Below, piece after piece: positions 29,988 through 30,260 of a stretch of DNA of 30,260 bases (position 1 is the first letter of the stretch; the number at the start of each line of letters is the position of its first letter). The position numbers and the translations under genes are program-made. Origin of the DNA: WGAB01 sp964406105 (lineage in GTDB: Bacteria; Hydrothermota; Hydrothermia; WGAB01); NCBI GenBank assembly GCA_964406105.1, contig CAYOQK010000034.1, forward strand, positions 1 to 30,260, in the 5' to 3' direction. Under the pieces are notes generated by a model that had not been told where the DNA came from, did not search any database, and was given only the letters and a program-made list of their open reading frames with translations.

Positions 29988-30260
29988 ATGGCGTATCACC
30001 GCTTGGAACTGGATACCTTTACCCTGTTGGTGGACCAAGATCCCCGTTTCTCCTCGGTAGCCCTGGGCCTCTTCTCCCGACAGGGCTCCCGCGACGAGGA
30101 TCTCCCTGGTGTTACCCACCTCTTGGAGCACATGCTGTTCAAACGAACCCAGCGCCGAACCAACTTTGAACTCATCAGTGCCCTGGAAGACCGTGGGGGC
30201 TACGTGGACGCTATGACCACCCAGGACTCCCTGGGCCTGTACGCCCGGTTCCTGCCCGAG
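29988..30260 (+). CDS. M16 (insulinase-like) metallopeptidase, 5' part
   Basis: The first 91 residues of a gene that runs off the right edge. The inverted zinc motif H-L-L-E-H is at residues 46-50, within the family context G-V-T-H-L-L-E-H-M-L-F-K. The next family block reads G-G-Y-V-D-A-M-T-T-Q-D-S, where most M16 members have G-G-x-x-N-A-x-T-x-x-x-x-T, so Asn is Asp and the last Thr is Ser. Bacterial M16 peptidases degrade small peptides or processed signal sequences. No signal peptide is seen, so a cytoplasmic location fits this start. ATG 29988 lies 2 bases after rseP, with GGAGG at 29977-29981 inside the rseP end. Confidence 0.85.
   Translation, partial: MAYHRLELDTFTLLVDQDPRFSSVALGLFSRQGSRDEDLPGVTHLLEHMLFKRTQRRTNFELISALEDRGGYVDAMTTQDSLGLYARFLPE

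Overview
The window is a compact, GC-rich bacterial chromosome segment with about 20 genes. No rRNA, tRNA, insertion sequence, prophage or CRISPR array was seen. Most genes are housekeeping or cell-envelope genes: secA, mnmG, aspS, a transketolase, rsuA, rseP, a Slt-type lytic transglycosylase, a Wzx-like flippase and a UbiA-type prenyltransferase. The SecA has the long insertion in its preprotein cross-linking region that I associate with Bacteroidetes and relatives. Together with an outer-membrane beta-barrel candidate, TPR lipoprotein, lamin-tail protein and choice-of-anchor-V-like protein, this suggests a diderm of the wider FCB group or a neighbouring candidate phylum. The assignment is tentative and the species cannot be named from this window.

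Layout. Positions 1-6207 (+): the end of an unknown gene, a lytic transglycosylase, secA and an endonuclease IV-like TIM barrel. Positions 6259-7116 (-): a tandem universal stress protein, divergent from mnmG and a flippase (7190-10577, +). Positions 10574-13296 (-): transketolase then rsuA, translationally coupled. Positions 13354-17626 (+): a metallophosphatase, a DUF58 protein and a BatA-like membrane protein in one tightly overlapping operon. Positions 17757-20085 (-): polysaccharide deacetylase, DUF429 and an EamA transporter, each coupled by ATGA. Positions 20086-20783 are the only long stretch without a convincing gene; it holds a palindromic promoter/operator and potential RNA structure. 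Positions 20784-24321 (+): UbiA-type prenyltransferase, aspS and a lamin-tail protein. Positions 24292-27637 (-): TPR lipoprotein, outer-membrane barrel candidate and an RNase H-fold exonuclease with TPRs. Positions 27763-30260 (+): a CxxCH choice-of-anchor-V-like protein, a strong terminator, rseP and the start of an M16 peptidase.

Two expression modes seem to coexist. Some genes (secA, usp, tkt, metallophosphatase, the CxxCH protein) have a -10 element followed by a leader with a Shine-Dalgarno sequence. At least five others (mnmG, rseP, the lamin-tail gene, the deacetylase, the TPR lipoprotein) have a TANNNT -10 hexamer ending only 8-10 bases before the start codon and no Shine-Dalgarno, which predicts leaderless mRNAs. 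Downstream genes in operons are mostly joined by 1-7 base stop/start overlaps.

Functionally the region leans to the envelope: export (SecA), peptidoglycan turnover (Slt), polysaccharide handling (flippase, deacetylase), prenyl-lipid synthesis (UbiA), membrane proteolysis (RseP, M16) and secreted or surface proteins. The points most worth following are the four-cysteine insertion in SecA domain NBD2, the leaderless-promoter set, the shared -10 element between tkt and the metallophosphatase, and the unassigned 700-base intergenic region.
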